DNA of 64,000 nt from Granulicella mallensis MP5ACTX8 (GCF_000178955.2 NC_016631.1:4712001-4776000); one strand, 5' to 3'; positions 55,633-64,000 are shown, numbered from the stretch's first letter. The notes: generated from the letters alone by a model not told the origin. Program-made: numbers and translations.

Positions 55633-56766
55633 CTAGCGGACAAGTCCGCTGGATTCGATTTGTAGCTCCGCGGCCTTAGCGAAGATCGCGCTCAAATGGG
55701 CTGAGGGGTGAACCGTATCGGCGAACATGAACGATTCAGCTGCGTCTGGCGTTGTGAATGTCGCGGGGGAACAGAACAATGACTCGCCGAAGAACGTGGG
55801 GTTCTGCAGGCTCAAGGCAGTAGCTTTCCCGATCTGGGCTTCCAGGTTGCAAGCCATGCCGGTGTTCGACACCTTGAATCCGAACTCCTGGAAGTTTGCG
55901 ACCACGTTGTCGATGATGCCGAAGCTGTCGAGCACGACAATTTTGTCGAGTTGATTCTTGCTCTTCAGTTGACCCAGCAGGGTCGAGTTGAAGAGCTGGG
56001 AGATCTGGGTGAGCGACTGGCCGTGGTCCGCACTGGAGACGCCCTGCGGAGTGGTGCCAATGTCGGGGAGACTCATCAGGACTACGTGTGTCGCGCCTTT
56101 TGCGATGACAACCTCGACTACGTCGGCCAGATCTAATGCCGACTGAGCGATTGCCTGCTCGGCTGCCTGGAGTGCGGCAGGGGTGCCTACCTGTTCGGCG
56201 ACCGCCAAATTGAAGAAGATATCGTTAGCTCCTCCGTTGATGATGACGAGCTGATTGGGATGGAACCGCTGGTGTTCGGAGAGATACCGGTTGAGCTGCT
56301 CCGTGACTGGGATGGTGGTCTCCTCAGAGAAGTCGGCATTCGGAGTTCCGGCGGCCGCATGATTGATGCCAGGCTGCAATGCGACCCGAGATCCGCCTTC
56401 GGCGTAGTCGAGGCCGCCAGATGGCTTGAGTGGTTCTCCGAATCCTCCCTGAAATGCAGGCAGGAGCACGTCCCCATAGGTGCAAGCAATGTCTTGTACA
56501 TAGACTTTGGAGGGGTTGGTGGTGAACTCTCCGCCGTCGAATTTGGCTTTGGCGAATTGCTGATATGTGCCGGTATCCAGCAGGCTGTCCCCGAATGCGA
56601 CTACCTGCAGCTTAGCGCCACCCGGTGGGGTTCGTGCGGTCGAGTCGAACTGGCAAGCGGCGTGTAGCGATGTGGAACTGAGGACAGTCGCGATCAGGAT
56701 TGCCGCGATGGAAAGCATCGCTCTATGGGGTGGGGTGGATTTTGTGACGGTCTTCTGGTATTTCAT
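55633..56766 (-). CDS. Secreted GDSL/SGNH esterase
   Basis: A 377-aa exported lipase/esterase. Block I is VVAFGDSLLDTGTY with the nucleophile Ser, the block II Gly is in LDYAEGGSR, block III is INGGANDIFF and block V is DTVHPSAHL with the catalytic Asp and His. This layout is that of the plant-like/autotransporter GDSL lipases, but there is no C-terminal autotransporter barrel. The signal peptide is AILIATVLSSTSLHAA. AAGGA precedes the ATG. Confidence 0.9.
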   Translation of the reverse strand: MKYQKTVTKSTPPHRAMLSIAAILIATVLSSTSLHAACQFDSTARTPPGGAKLQVVAFGDSLLDTGTYQQFAKAKFDGGEFTTNPSKVYVQDIACTYGDVLLPAFQGGFGEPLKPSGGLDYAEGGSRVALQPGINHAAAGTPNADFSEETTIPVTEQLNRYLSEHQRFHPNQLVIINGGANDIFFNLAVAEQVGTPAALQAAEQAIAQSALDLADVVEVVIAKGATHVVLMSLPDIGTTPQGVSSADHGQSLTQISQLFNSTLLGQLKSKNQLDKIVVLDSFGIIDNVVANFQEFGFKVSNTGMACNLEAQIGKATALSLQNPTFFGESLFCSPATFTTPDAAESFMFADTVHPSAHLSAIFAKAAELQIESSGLVR

Positions 56767-56931
56767 AGCGTTGATTCCTTAGTCTTGGGGAGGGGCACAG
56801 ACATTTCGCATTCTGGGCGCGTGGCCACACATGACTCATGCCGACTCTGCCCCAGTGTTGAAGTGGGACAGAGTCGTCATGAGCTGAGTGGATCGGGGAG
56901 GCTCGATCTTTCGTGGAGAGTGACAGAACGC

Positions 56932-57588
56932 CTAGTTCGGTTGGCTGGTGATCCGAAGGTATGGCTTGACTGTTCTGTAGCCAGGGAATGCGGTCGTAGC
57001 CTCTTCGTCGGGGACGGCCGGTGTAATGATCACGTCATCTCCTTGTTCCCAATTGGCTGGCGTGGCTACTCTGTGCCTCGCTGTAAGCTGCATCGAATCG
57101 AGTACCCGAACGATTTCGTCGAAATTGCGACCCGTGGTCATCGGATAGGAGAGCGTAAGCTTGATTCGCTTGTCGGGTGAAACGATAAAGACAGTGCGCA
57201 CCGGCGCGTTCATTGCCGGAGTCCGGCCTTCGCTGCTCTCTCCCGCGTCTCCTGGAAGCATGTTGTACAGTTTCGATACTTCAAGGGTCGGGTCACCGAT
57301 TACCGGGAAGTTGACGGTGTGACCACTCACCTCTTCGATATCCTGGGCCCATTTGCGATGATTCTCGACGGGATCGACGCTCAGTCCGATGACTTTTGTC
57401 CCTCTGGCTGCGAACTCGTTCTCCAACGCAGCCACGGCCCCTAGTTCGGTCGTGCATACAGGCGTGAAATCTTTAGGGTGTGAGAACAGGATGGCCCAAG
57501 TGTCACCGATCCACTCATGAAAGCGGATCGTACCGTGTGTGGTTGAGGCTGTGAAATCAGGGGCAATATCGTTGATCCGTAGTGACAT
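56932..57588 (-). CDS. 1-Cys peroxiredoxin (Prx6/AhpC-type)
   Basis: A 218-aa peroxiredoxin that reduces peroxides. The peroxidatic site is HPKDFTPVCTTELG, and the C-terminal region (ANWEQGDDVIITPAVPDEEA) is typical of Prx6-type proteins. No resolving cysteine is evident, so an outside thiol donor is expected. It lies downstream of the NAD(P)H-binding and FAD genes on the same strand, with a 435-bp gap. Confidence 0.93.
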   Translation of the reverse strand: MSLRINDIAPDFTASTTHGTIRFHEWIGDTWAILFSHPKDFTPVCTTELGAVAALENEFAARGTKVIGLSVDPVENHRKWAQDIEEVSGHTVNFPVIGDPTLEVSKLYNMLPGDAGESSEGRTPAMNAPVRTVFIVSPDKRIKLTLSYPMTTGRNFDEIVRVLDSMQLTARHRVATPANWEQGDDVIITPAVPDEEATTAFPGYRTVKPYLRITSQPN

Positions 57589-57650
57589 CGTGTGGCCTTT
57601 CAGTTGTGTCGTAGTTGTGGCGAGGATCTGTTCGTATCAACGCAGGTGAG

Positions 57651-57935
57651 TCAATGACGCCGTTCGTGCCGCGCTGCATCGATGAATCCTCGCTGTGGGG
57701 GAAACACCTCTTCTCCCCATTTATTCTCGTCTTTGGTGAACAGCGATCGGCCATCGGCGCTAACGGAAATGGATGATCCGTGGAGTGTGTGGCGGCGAGG
57801 TGTATGAGGGGATGCGAATCTCGTGAGGACGAGCGACGCTGTCAGCGCGGAAGGCCAATCTCCATCCCACTGTAGGTTCCCGTCTGCTCTCATCAGGGCA
57901 ACGACCCCGCGAACGAGAGCCACGACTTGATCGAT
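57651..57935 (-). pseudogene. N-terminal relic of a GNAT acetyltransferase
   Basis: The minus strand reads DIDQVVALVRGVVALMRADG then NLQWDGDWPSA, which matches the beginning of GNAT proteins (DIxxVxxLxRxxVxxMRxxGNxQWDxxYP). After about 40 residues the similarity ends, and the acetyl-CoA-binding RxxGxG/A loop is missing. It is best seen as a truncated gene in the gap 57589-58023. Confidence 0.5.
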
Positions 57936-58023
57936 GTCTCTCGAAGTGCGTTTACGTCTCAGATTGAAACTCTCTCATGGTCATGAGAGGCCGCCCGCGC
58001 CTGGAGACGCGGGCGGCTGGTTG

Positions 58024-58647
58024 TTAGTAGCCAATGGTGAATCGTGCCCGTTCGTGAGTCGGAATTTCGAGCTCGTCAACGATAGCGATTGCGTAGTCCT
58101 CCATCGAGATGCGACTCTGGCGATCCGCATCGCTTACGAGCTCGTCGTTGCCAAGGCGGAACTTCCCGGTGCGCTCGCCCGGCTGAAAGAAAGCCGCAGG
58201 GCTGAAATAGGTCCAGTTGATGTCCGACGCCCGCAGCATGTCCAAAGCTTTTCCATGGGAAGTCGCGAGGGGAACATACGGGGCTGGGAGATGGCCGGAG
58301 GCGAGCAGGGTCACTCCCGGCGCTACTTCGAGCGAGCCGGCGCCGCCGACAACGATGAGACGGATATTGCCCGCCTTCTTGACCGCTGCAATTTGGCGTT
58401 CCGTTACCCCGATCAGCGCGTCAGTATCATCCGGTGGTGGGTTGTAAGCGCTGATGACCGCGCTGGCACCAGAGATCAATGACGCAATCGTATTCACGTC
58501 GCTGAGGTCGTCCTGCTTTGCAGTGACTTCAGTTGGGATCTTGGATGTGTTGCGTGCGATCGCAGTTACCGAATGGCCCCGCGAAACGAGCTCCTTGAGG
58601 ATGCGGCTTCCACTGTTGCCTGTTGCTCCATACAGTACGACGTTCAT
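58024..58647 (-). CDS. NAD(P)H-binding oxidoreductase (YwnB-like)
   Basis: A 207-aa Rossmann protein with the motif LYGATGNSGSRILKELVSRGH. Members of this group are described as putative NADH-flavin reductases or atypical short-chain dehydrogenases. AAGGAG lies six bases before the ATG. It follows the FAD oxidoreductase gene on the same strand by about 86 bp, which fits a small redox operon. Confidence 0.85.
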   Translation of the reverse strand: MNVVLYGATGNSGSRILKELVSRGHSVTAIARNTSKIPTEVTAKQDDLSDVNTIASLISGASAVISAYNPPPDDTDALIGVTERQIAAVKKAGNIRLIVVGGAGSLEVAPGVTLLASGHLPAPYVPLATSHGKALDMLRASDINWTYFSPAAFFQPGERTGKFRLGNDELVSDADRQSRISMEDYAIAIVDELEIPTHERARFTIGY

Positions 58648-58733
58648 TGTTCGCTCCTTGAGTTGTTCATAGTTCGGTTCATCGGTGGAGAGGGCATAAC
58701 TGCGCCGGTCGGCGGGGCCCTCCCCGTGTAAAG

Positions 58734-60005
58734 TCAGAGGTTTTGGTAGTCAAGGGGGCGACGCTTGAGCGAGAGGTATTGATGGACCATTGAGACCGCC
58801 GTCGCCCCCTCTCCCACAGCCGTCGCAACTCGTTTGATGGAGTTGTGGCGAACGTCTCCGGCAGCGAAGAGTCCGGGCATGCTGGATTCCCGGAGCATTG
58901 GTCTGCGGCCGTCCAGCCAAAACCCGATAGGCGGTTCCATCCCTTCCAAGTCGTCTCCGGTCAGGATGTAGCCCGCACTGTCTGTATAGAGTGGGCCGGG
59001 CGTTATCCAATCAGTTCGAGGACGTCCGCCGATGCACACGAACACACCTTGCGTCTTCGCGCATGTTTCCTCTCCAGTGAGACAAGACTTATAGGTGATT
59101 CCCGTTAGGGAGTCTCCGCCCTCTAGACTGGTCAGGACGCTCTGCGTTCGGACTTCGATTCTCTCGGAATGCTCTATGCGTTCCAAGAGATATGTTGAGA
59201 GAGTGTCTTCGAGATGTTGCCCACGAACGAGCAGCGTGACCCTCTCTGCATAGGCGGCGAAGTGTAGAGCCGCTTGCCCAGCGGAATTCCCCCCGCCCAC
59301 GATGAACACGTGCCCTTCGGACAGCACCGCCTCGCTCGGACCTGCGCCGTAGAAAAGGCCGTGATTCAGGAAGCGCTCTTCGTTCGGGAGGCCTAGCTTG
59401 GCGTATTCGACACCCGTGGCACAGATCGCTGCTCTTGTGACGATCTTGCCCCCGCCCGCCAGATGTCCGACCAGGGAGCCATTGTCGAAGCCAAGGCCGA
59501 TCCCTTCGGCTGTGACGATGATCTCCGCGCCGAATCGCTGCGCCTGTTGTCGCGCCTTCGTGGAGAGTTCCCACCCGCTGATCCCATCTGGGAATCCCAG
59601 ATAGTTCTCAATGCGCGATGTGCTGGCTGCTTGCCCCCCGACGGCAGAGCGTTCGACGACGATCGTCCTGAGGCCTTCTGATGCCGCATATACGGCGGCG
59701 CTCAACCCGGCCGGTCCCGCACCGCAGATCGCCACGTCGTAGTCTTGGTGCTTCGGCTCGCGAAACCAGTCGAGCGCGGCGGCCAGATCACGGATAGTCG
59801 GCCTGAATAGCACAGAGCCTTGGCTCAGCACGCAGATTGGAAGTCGGGCATCTGACAGGCCGCTCGCCCCGAGTCGCTTTGCTTCCTCGTCAGAGTTGAG
59901 CTCCGACCATTCCACTACGACTCCGCTGCGCGTTAGGAAGTCCCGCAGTTGGTAGGCTTCCGCCGAATTGTACTTGCCATATATCTTCGCGTTTGGAGTG
60001 ACCAT
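58734..60005 (-). CDS. Thioredoxin-reductase-like FAD oxidoreductase lacking CxxC
   Basis: A 423-aa flavoprotein. Residues 1-80 form a glutaredoxin-like domain (KIYGKYNSAEAYQLRDFL) without the CPxC pair. The FAD motif is AICGAGPAGLSAAVYAASEG, and the NAD(P)H motif is FIVGGGNSAGQAALHFA. Where thioredoxin reductases have the redox CATC, this protein reads FYGAGPSEA, so it cannot use the standard dithiol relay. FAAGDVRHNSIKRVATAVGEG is the usual second FAD site. GAGAGGA precedes the ATG. It probably passes electrons directly from NAD(P)H to a small acceptor. Confidence 0.85.
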   Translation of the reverse strand: MVTPNAKIYGKYNSAEAYQLRDFLTRSGVVVEWSELNSDEEAKRLGASGLSDARLPICVLSQGSVLFRPTIRDLAAALDWFREPKHQDYDVAICGAGPAGLSAAVYAASEGLRTIVVERSAVGGQAASTSRIENYLGFPDGISGWELSTKARQQAQRFGAEIIVTAEGIGLGFDNGSLVGHLAGGGKIVTRAAICATGVEYAKLGLPNEERFLNHGLFYGAGPSEAVLSEGHVFIVGGGNSAGQAALHFAAYAERVTLLVRGQHLEDTLSTYLLERIEHSERIEVRTQSVLTSLEGGDSLTGITYKSCLTGEETCAKTQGVFVCIGGRPRTDWITPGPLYTDSAGYILTGDDLEGMEPPIGFWLDGRRPMLRESSMPGLFAAGDVRHNSIKRVATAVGEGATAVSMVHQYLSLKRRPLDYQNL

Positions 60006-60060
60006 TTCAGCTTTCCTCTCTATCCCTGCGGGACGTTTAGCCAGGCAAAGTCCGGAGTCG

Positions 60061-60546
60061 CTAACCCTCGACTATGGGCCGGTATTGCATCTGCCCAAAT
60101 CGCACCGAAAGGAATGTCTGCATCAAAGCGATGACCAGCCCCACGCAGACGGCATTCACCGCGAGCTGGATCAGGAAGCCTCTGATCGTGAAGACAACTT
60201 TTGGTGTGCGGGAAAGTGGAACCACAACACCGCTCATGAAGACGTGGACGGCTATACCGAAGAGGAGCCCAAAGGCTACTGCGTCGTGTGAGACGGAGGG
60301 GAACGAGACGCTTGCGGCAAAATAGGCTGAAGAGACCGCAAGTGCGATCGAGAAGTGAAGTGCAAGGCCGACGAACGCAGTCTTCAGGCCTCCCTCAAAG
60401 GAACGGTCGCCGAGCGCTCCGCTGGCGATGAACTGTAGAAGCGTTCGCGGGGGCATTCCCTGGGCGGACGTGATGACCATGGTCGTCACTATGTCGATGA
60501 CCGCCGACGTGCATCCGCTGATGATGATGATTGCTGCAGTATTCAT
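60061..60546 (-). CDS. Four-helix inner-membrane protein
   Basis: A 161-aa protein with about four membrane helices (IIIISGCTSAVIDIVTTMVI, LALHFSIALAVSSAYFAA, AVAFGLLFGIAVHVFMSGVVV, FLIQLAVNAVCVGLVIALM in part). It resembles small YagU/DUF1440-like proteins, but I cannot name it firmly. Its first bases (ATGAATAC) lie inside the 647-bp duplication, directly after the SnoaL terminator. It is in line with the SnoaL gene upstream and the FAD gene downstream. Confidence 0.65.
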   Translation of the reverse strand: MNTAAIIIISGCTSAVIDIVTTMVITSAQGMPPRTLLQFIASGALGDRSFEGGLKTAFVGLALHFSIALAVSSAYFAASVSFPSVSHDAVAFGLLFGIAVHVFMSGVVVPLSRTPKVVFTIRGFLIQLAVNAVCVGLVIALMQTFLSVRFGQMQYRPIVEG

Positions 60547-61185
60547 GTGGAGTTCTCCCGCCGCTGGGGCTAGATCGGGCAGCAGACCGCGGCGTCATAG
60601 GCAGCGGTCTGCGTCCCGGGTTATACGGTGCGGATGAGTCCGAGCTGGGTGAGCGCGGTGACGCCGTCGTCGAGTCCGATCTCCTCGACGATCTTGCCGT
60701 CCTCAAGACGCAGCACCGTGGTTCCGGTGAAGTGCATCTTGCGGCCTGTCGCGGCGGGCAGCGATCCTGCCAGGAAGTCGGAGAACGCGGGCCCGCTGTG
60801 CGTGCCGCCGCCGACCCAACGGCCAACGACGAGGTCGCCCTCGGCGATGAGGTCTGCCGCCCCGCCGAAGCTGAGGTCCGGGAACGCGGCGCGGAAGTCG
60901 GTCATGAACGCCTTGATGTCCGCGTGTCCGCGGCGGGGCTCGTGCAGCGAGTACTGCAGGAGCATGTCAGGGGCGGCGAGTTCGTCAACGATGCTGAGGT
61001 CGCACTTGGGACCCCAGAAGCTGGTGAACCAACGGCCTACGATGGCTTTGTTGTCTTGTTCTTTCGACATGGTCTTTTCCTTTTGCAGCGGGTATGGCGA
61101 AGGCCAACATGGCTCTCGTCTCTCTGCATCTCGAAAGCTATTCCCATGCAAGACAACCAACACTCCGTATCTTGCTTTCGTATTC
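60539..61185 (-). repeat. 647-bp inverted duplication, copy 2
   Basis: The reverse complement of 23443-24089: leader, SnoaL gene, hairpin (60582-60612) and the start of the next gene. Flanks differ immediately outside both ends. No target-site duplication or transposase was seen at either end. Confidence 0.9.
60621..61070 (-). CDS. SnoaL-like / ester-cyclase family protein, copy 2
   Basis: The 149-aa product is identical to that of 23558-24007. Start ATG 61070 has AAGGA upstream, and the leader carries the core element at 61161-61185. Here the gene heads a likely operon with the membrane protein, FAD oxidoreductase and NAD(P)H-binding protein, which suggests a redox or small-molecule modification role; this is inferred from position only. 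An upstream in-frame extension to 61193 lies in the leader and is not needed. Confidence 0.85.
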   Translation of the reverse strand: MSKEQDNKAIVGRWFTSFWGPKCDLSIVDELAAPDMLLQYSLHEPRRGHADIKAFMTDFRAAFPDLSFGGAADLIAEGDLVVGRWVGGGTHSGPAFSDFLAGSLPAATGRKMHFTGTTVLRLEDGKIVEEIGLDDGVTALTQLGLIRTV

Positions 61186-61390
61186 ACTTTCATCGTTTGT
61201 TTACGGTGCCGAGCAGGGCGACGGGGGATCTATTTTCTCGACGGGCCGACCATGGAGCGCAAGTTAGGTTGCAAGTTGCAGCAGGGCCGGGCCGCGTCAA
61301 TTGATCAAGGCTGCAGCCTGAGCCGAACACTGCGACGGATCCTGTCGTCGCAGCGTTCGGGCCCACGCAGCAGTGGGTATAAGTAGTCCG
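61071..61390. other. Intergenic: leader of SnoaL copy 2 and terminator
   Basis: This region holds the leader half of the duplication (61071-61185) and the hairpin 61323-61360. No gene was found. Confidence 0.6.
61323..61360 (-). terminator. Hairpin terminator of the PQQ-propeller gene
   Basis: CCGAACACTGCGACG (61323-61337) pairs with CGTCGCAGCGTTCGG (61346-61360) with one mismatch, 30 bp beyond the minus-strand stop. Confidence 0.7.
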
Positions 61391-63010
61391 CTAATTGCCT
61401 AGGCTAAAGGCGTATATCTTGTTGTTCCCGATGCCGTTTGCCGTCGGGTTCAGGGCTGTATACCCAGAACCCCAATAGACCACGCCATTCACGATAGATG
61501 GGCTGCCAACGACTGATCCACCGCTCGCGAAGCTCCACAGGATTTTTCCCGATGCTGCGTTCAAGGCATACATCGCTCCCGAGAAAGAGCCAGCGTAGAC
61601 CACTCCGTTGGCAACACTGGCGGCTCCCATGTCGATGCCTCCTTTTGTGGGGTCCGCTGTCTGCCAAACGATTTGCCCAGTCTGTGCGTTCAGTGCTGCC
61701 CATGATCCCCAGGTGATGGCCTGCCCACTAGGACTGAGGCTATAGGACGCCTGGGTGAAGTTCGCGATAGGCACATAGATGTTGTTCCCATCGGAGGCTG
61801 TCCCCCACATGATGCCTCCCAGAAAGCTTCCCGGGCCAACCAGAGTACTCCAGCGGACGGCGCCGGTATCTGGGTCCACCGCCCAATAGACTCCGCTTTT
61901 CTGGCCGAAGCCGACAATATTCCCCAAGAGGTTCGGGCCTGCCCCGGGAAAGTCGAAGTCGCGGCCAGGAGGCGTGGGACACGGAGTCGCACCGGGAGCC
62001 AGTGCGAGCTCACAGTCCGCGTTGGCCGTATCATAGTTTGTGATCTTGTTTGCCCACTTGATCTTACCGGTGGTTAGATCGAAGGCCATGACGCTATCCA
62101 GGTGATCATTCGGAGGAGTGCAGGAGCTGGTGTCCCCATCGGACAGGTGTTCCGTCTCGCACTGTTCAATGGCATCCGGCACCGTGTAGTTGTCCCCTGT
62201 TCCTACGTAGATTGAGCCTCGGGCTACGTCAATGGCCGGCTGTTGCCAGATCGCCCCGCCGCTATAGCCGTCAGTCGTCCCTCCATTATCGGGAACCGTG
62301 TACGTCTTCCACAGTATGGAACCGGTGCGGGCATCTAGGGCTACCAGACTGCCCCGGAAAGTGCAGCATGGATATCCCGGCACAGCCGCCAGCGCTTCCT
62401 CATTGGAGGCCACCGGAACATAGACTATGCCGTTATACGCGGTCGGGGAGCCCGTTATCACTGACCCCGGGTGCGGGTCTACTTGAGTGATCCACTTTCG
62501 TATCCCACTCGAAGGATCGACGGCAATCACATTTGCTCCATTGTGCAATGCCGTCCTGTTAATGACGTTGTCTCCGACGATTACTTCGTCGGCAAGCACT
62601 AGGGGGCTCACCCTGGACATTGAACCGGTTTGCCCGTCATATTCAGAGACTTGGTGCGACCAGACCTGACGCCCAGTGTTGGCATCGATAGCGAAGAGGT
62701 TGCCTTTCCAATCGGGAGCATAGACGACGCCATTGGCGACTGTCGGGGTTGCCGAGACGTCTCCGCCCGTTGTGAAAGTCCATTTCACCTTGAGGCCTTG
62801 CACATTGGTCGCGTTGATCACAGTTTCAGCGGGCTGTTGGCGATTGTCGCCGAGACTCTGTCCGGCGGATTGCCAGCTTGCGCTCGTTGAACCAGACGGG
62901 GGCGTTGGCGAAACGCTTTGCGCCCTACCGAAATCGCCGGCGATGCAAAACATGGCGACAACGTATACGGCAAACTTAGAACGGTTGCGGATCTCATCGA
63001 TCTTCATCAT
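61391..63010 (-). CDS. PQQ-type beta-propeller dehydrogenase-like protein
   Basis: A 539-aa exported propeller. Repeats such as GVVYAPDWKGNLFAIDANTGRQVW, RGSLVALDARTGSILW, WAALNAQTGQIVW and GAMYALNAASGKILWSF are the tryptophan-docking motifs of PQQ enzymes. A vicinal Cys pair (YPCCTFRG) is present, as in quinoprotein alcohol dehydrogenases. No heme-c CxxCH domain is seen, unlike some polyvinyl-alcohol dehydrogenases that it resembles. AAAGGAG precedes a double ATG, and a signal segment (FAVYVVAMFCIAG) follows. Substrate unknown; a non-enzymatic YVTN-type propeller remains possible. Confidence 0.82.
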   Translation of the reverse strand: MMKIDEIRNRSKFAVYVVAMFCIAGDFGRAQSVSPTPPSGSTSASWQSAGQSLGDNRQQPAETVINATNVQGLKVKWTFTTGGDVSATPTVANGVVYAPDWKGNLFAIDANTGRQVWSHQVSEYDGQTGSMSRVSPLVLADEVIVGDNVINRTALHNGANVIAVDPSSGIRKWITQVDPHPGSVITGSPTAYNGIVYVPVASNEEALAAVPGYPCCTFRGSLVALDARTGSILWKTYTVPDNGGTTDGYSGGAIWQQPAIDVARGSIYVGTGDNYTVPDAIEQCETEHLSDGDTSSCTPPNDHLDSVMAFDLTTGKIKWANKITNYDTANADCELALAPGATPCPTPPGRDFDFPGAGPNLLGNIVGFGQKSGVYWAVDPDTGAVRWSTLVGPGSFLGGIMWGTASDGNNIYVPIANFTQASYSLSPSGQAITWGSWAALNAQTGQIVWQTADPTKGGIDMGAASVANGVVYAGSFSGAMYALNAASGKILWSFASGGSVVGSPSIVNGVVYWGSGYTALNPTANGIGNNKIYAFSLGN

Positions 63011-63300
63011 TTCTCCTTTGGGTGGTGAAGCGCTAGAGCCTTCCTAACATTCACAACGCGACTGCCCGACTATCGTCCGAATTGCCTGACGATGGCCCGC
63101 GCTGGCTCTGCAGATGCATAACAGAGCTCTGCGAGGAATATTCCGCATCGAATAAGTTTTATTAGCTGTAGATTGTCGAAATAATTCGGAGAGGGAAAGG
63201 CTTTGGCTGATGCCGCCCTAAGGGATGGCAAAGAGCACCATGACGAACCCACGCCGAGGCAGGAGGAGAACATCGCTGTCGTCGGTCTCGTCCCAAGGGG

Positions 63301-63465
63301 ACAGGCGGATGTCCAGTGGCGGCTAGACCGGCAGCCGCTGAGTCTTTTGTTCGCGGCCAATCACGACCATCTGATAGAAGTTTGATATCTCGCGGAACGA
63401 CGGGCGTCGTTACTCTTTTGCGGGGTGTCCATCTCTGCCTTACGCGCAGGGTGGCCTTGCCTTTC
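63301..63465 (+). pseudogene. Cytochrome P450 relic
   Basis: Three short pieces in three frames line up in order with the intact P450 of this window: GGCPVAARPA against GGCPMAAGLT, LFAANHDHLI against LLAANHDPLI, and FDISRNDGRRYSFAG against FDISRSDKRHYSFGG. The heme cysteine loop is destroyed. Similarity fades beyond these borders, although 63200-63300 may hold more. The rest of 63011-63477 shows nothing else. Confidence 0.65.
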
Positions 63466-63477
63466 CTCATGTCCGCT

Positions 63478-64000
63478 CTAGATGTCTGGGGTTCGAGTGA
63501 GGTCGCCGTCCTTAGTCTCCCGCACCATCAGAAGCCCTGCGAACGAAAGCACCGCCGCCGCGGCGAGATAGTACCCCACATACTGCAGACCGTAGGACCT
63601 CGCCAGATAAGTCGCGGCATACGGGGCCAGAGAACCGCCCAGAATGCCTGCGAAGCTAAAGGCGAGCGAGCTTCCGGTGTATCGTACAGGCGTCGGGAAT
63701 AGTTCTGAGATCACGGTACCGAGCGGGCCATAGGTCATGCCCATCAGTGCCAGGCCGAGGCCCATCATCGCCACTGCCCCACTTGCCCCAGCAACGAAGA
63801 TCTTCGCCATCACAAGACCGAACAAGGCAATCGCTACCGTAATCGCAAGCATCACGCGACGACGCCCACGCTCGGCTAGCAAAGCGGATGCAGGGATGGT
63901 GAGTGCAAACAGGGGAATCACCGCCAACTGCATCAACAGGAATTTCCCGCGGCTAAAGCCCAGCACTGTCGTGCCCCACGAAAGTGCGAAGACCGTCATG
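63478..64000 (-). CDS. MFS transporter, C-terminal half (cut by window end)
   Basis: The frame is open at the window edge, so at least 173 residues of the C-terminal half are present with five or six membrane helices. The loop PASALLAERGRRRVMLAIT and the segment YGPLGTVISELFPTPVRYTGSSLAFSFAGILGGSLAP are typical of the metabolite:H+ symporter (MHS, ShiA/ProP-like) family; in short, ISELFPTPVRYTG. Substrate may be an organic acid or osmolyte. The N-terminal half lies outside. Confidence 0.85.
   Translation of the reverse strand, partial: MTVFALSWGTTVLGFSRGKFLLMQLAVIPLFALTIPASALLAERGRRRVMLAITVAIALFGLVMAKIFVAGASGAVAMMGLGLALMGMTYGPLGTVISELFPTPVRYTGSSLAFSFAGILGGSLAPYAATYLARSYGLQYVGYYLAAAAVLSFAGLLMVRETKDGDLTRTPDI

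Overview
The window looks like a chromosome segment of a soil bacterium of the Acidobacteriota, probably Terriglobia (relatives of Terriglobus, Granulicella or Edaphobacter). This is inferred from gene style: giant secreted Ig/F5-8C glycosidases, S53 proteases, propeller-type sensor kinases and many SnoaL-like proteins. Base composition is GC-rich, and GTG or TTG starts with good ribosome binding sites are frequent. No rRNA, tRNA, CRISPR array or intact insertion sequence was seen.

Layout. 1-10.1 kb: the end of an alpha/beta hydrolase, a giant secreted protein joining a GH2-like module to a GH64 beta-1,3-glucanase module, and a condensation-type acyltransferase. 10.7-15.2 kb: a compact DNA-alkylation repair island (67-aa ORF, alkB, a 2OG-Fe(II) oxygenase, ada, alkA, ogt, vsr). 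15.4-21.3 kb: a complete RND efflux operon (adaptor, pump, outer-membrane factor). 21.4-27 kb: an ABC exporter, a SnoaL-like gene, an NmrA-like gene and a cytochrome P450. 27.7-35.5 kb: an S53 protease, then an unusual fimbria-like operon (subunit, PapD-like chaperone, short outer-membrane barrel, second subunit) followed by a Crp/Fnr regulator. 35.9-42.8 kb: an AraC regulator, a large propeller sensor kinase, and a benzoylformate decarboxylase-like enzyme divergent from an Lrp regulator. 43.5-47.2 kb: an aromatic amino acid decarboxylase-like enzyme, a SnoaL-like protein, an exported chorismate mutase and a cupin. 48-53 kb: two ECF sigma factors (one with an anti-sigma), a NarL-type regulator and a secreted zinc metallopeptidase. 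53-64 kb: mostly minus-strand genes for a secreted alpha/beta hydrolase, TauE plus DUF1634, a GDSL esterase, a 1-Cys peroxiredoxin, an NAD(P)H-binding protein, a FAD oxidoreductase, a membrane protein, a second copy of the SnoaL-like gene, a PQQ-type propeller protein and an MFS transporter cut by the window end.

Three themes stand out. First, a short element (core AAGCAAGATACGGRGTG) recurs at least seven times. It lies upstream of ada, the RND adaptor gene and both SnoaL copies, and for the adaptor and SnoaL genes the similarity runs through the start codon into the coding region. Second, the SnoaL gene with its leader and terminator forms an apparently exact 647-bp inverted duplication (23443-24089 and 60539-61185). 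Third, the gaps between genes are largely a graveyard: decayed pieces of EAL-domain, FAD-oxidase, recQ, dnaE2, histidine kinase, GNAT and P450 genes were read by eye. The strongest candidates for new biology are the atypical chaperone/outer-membrane-barrel operon, the travelling leader element and the GH2-GH64 fusion.
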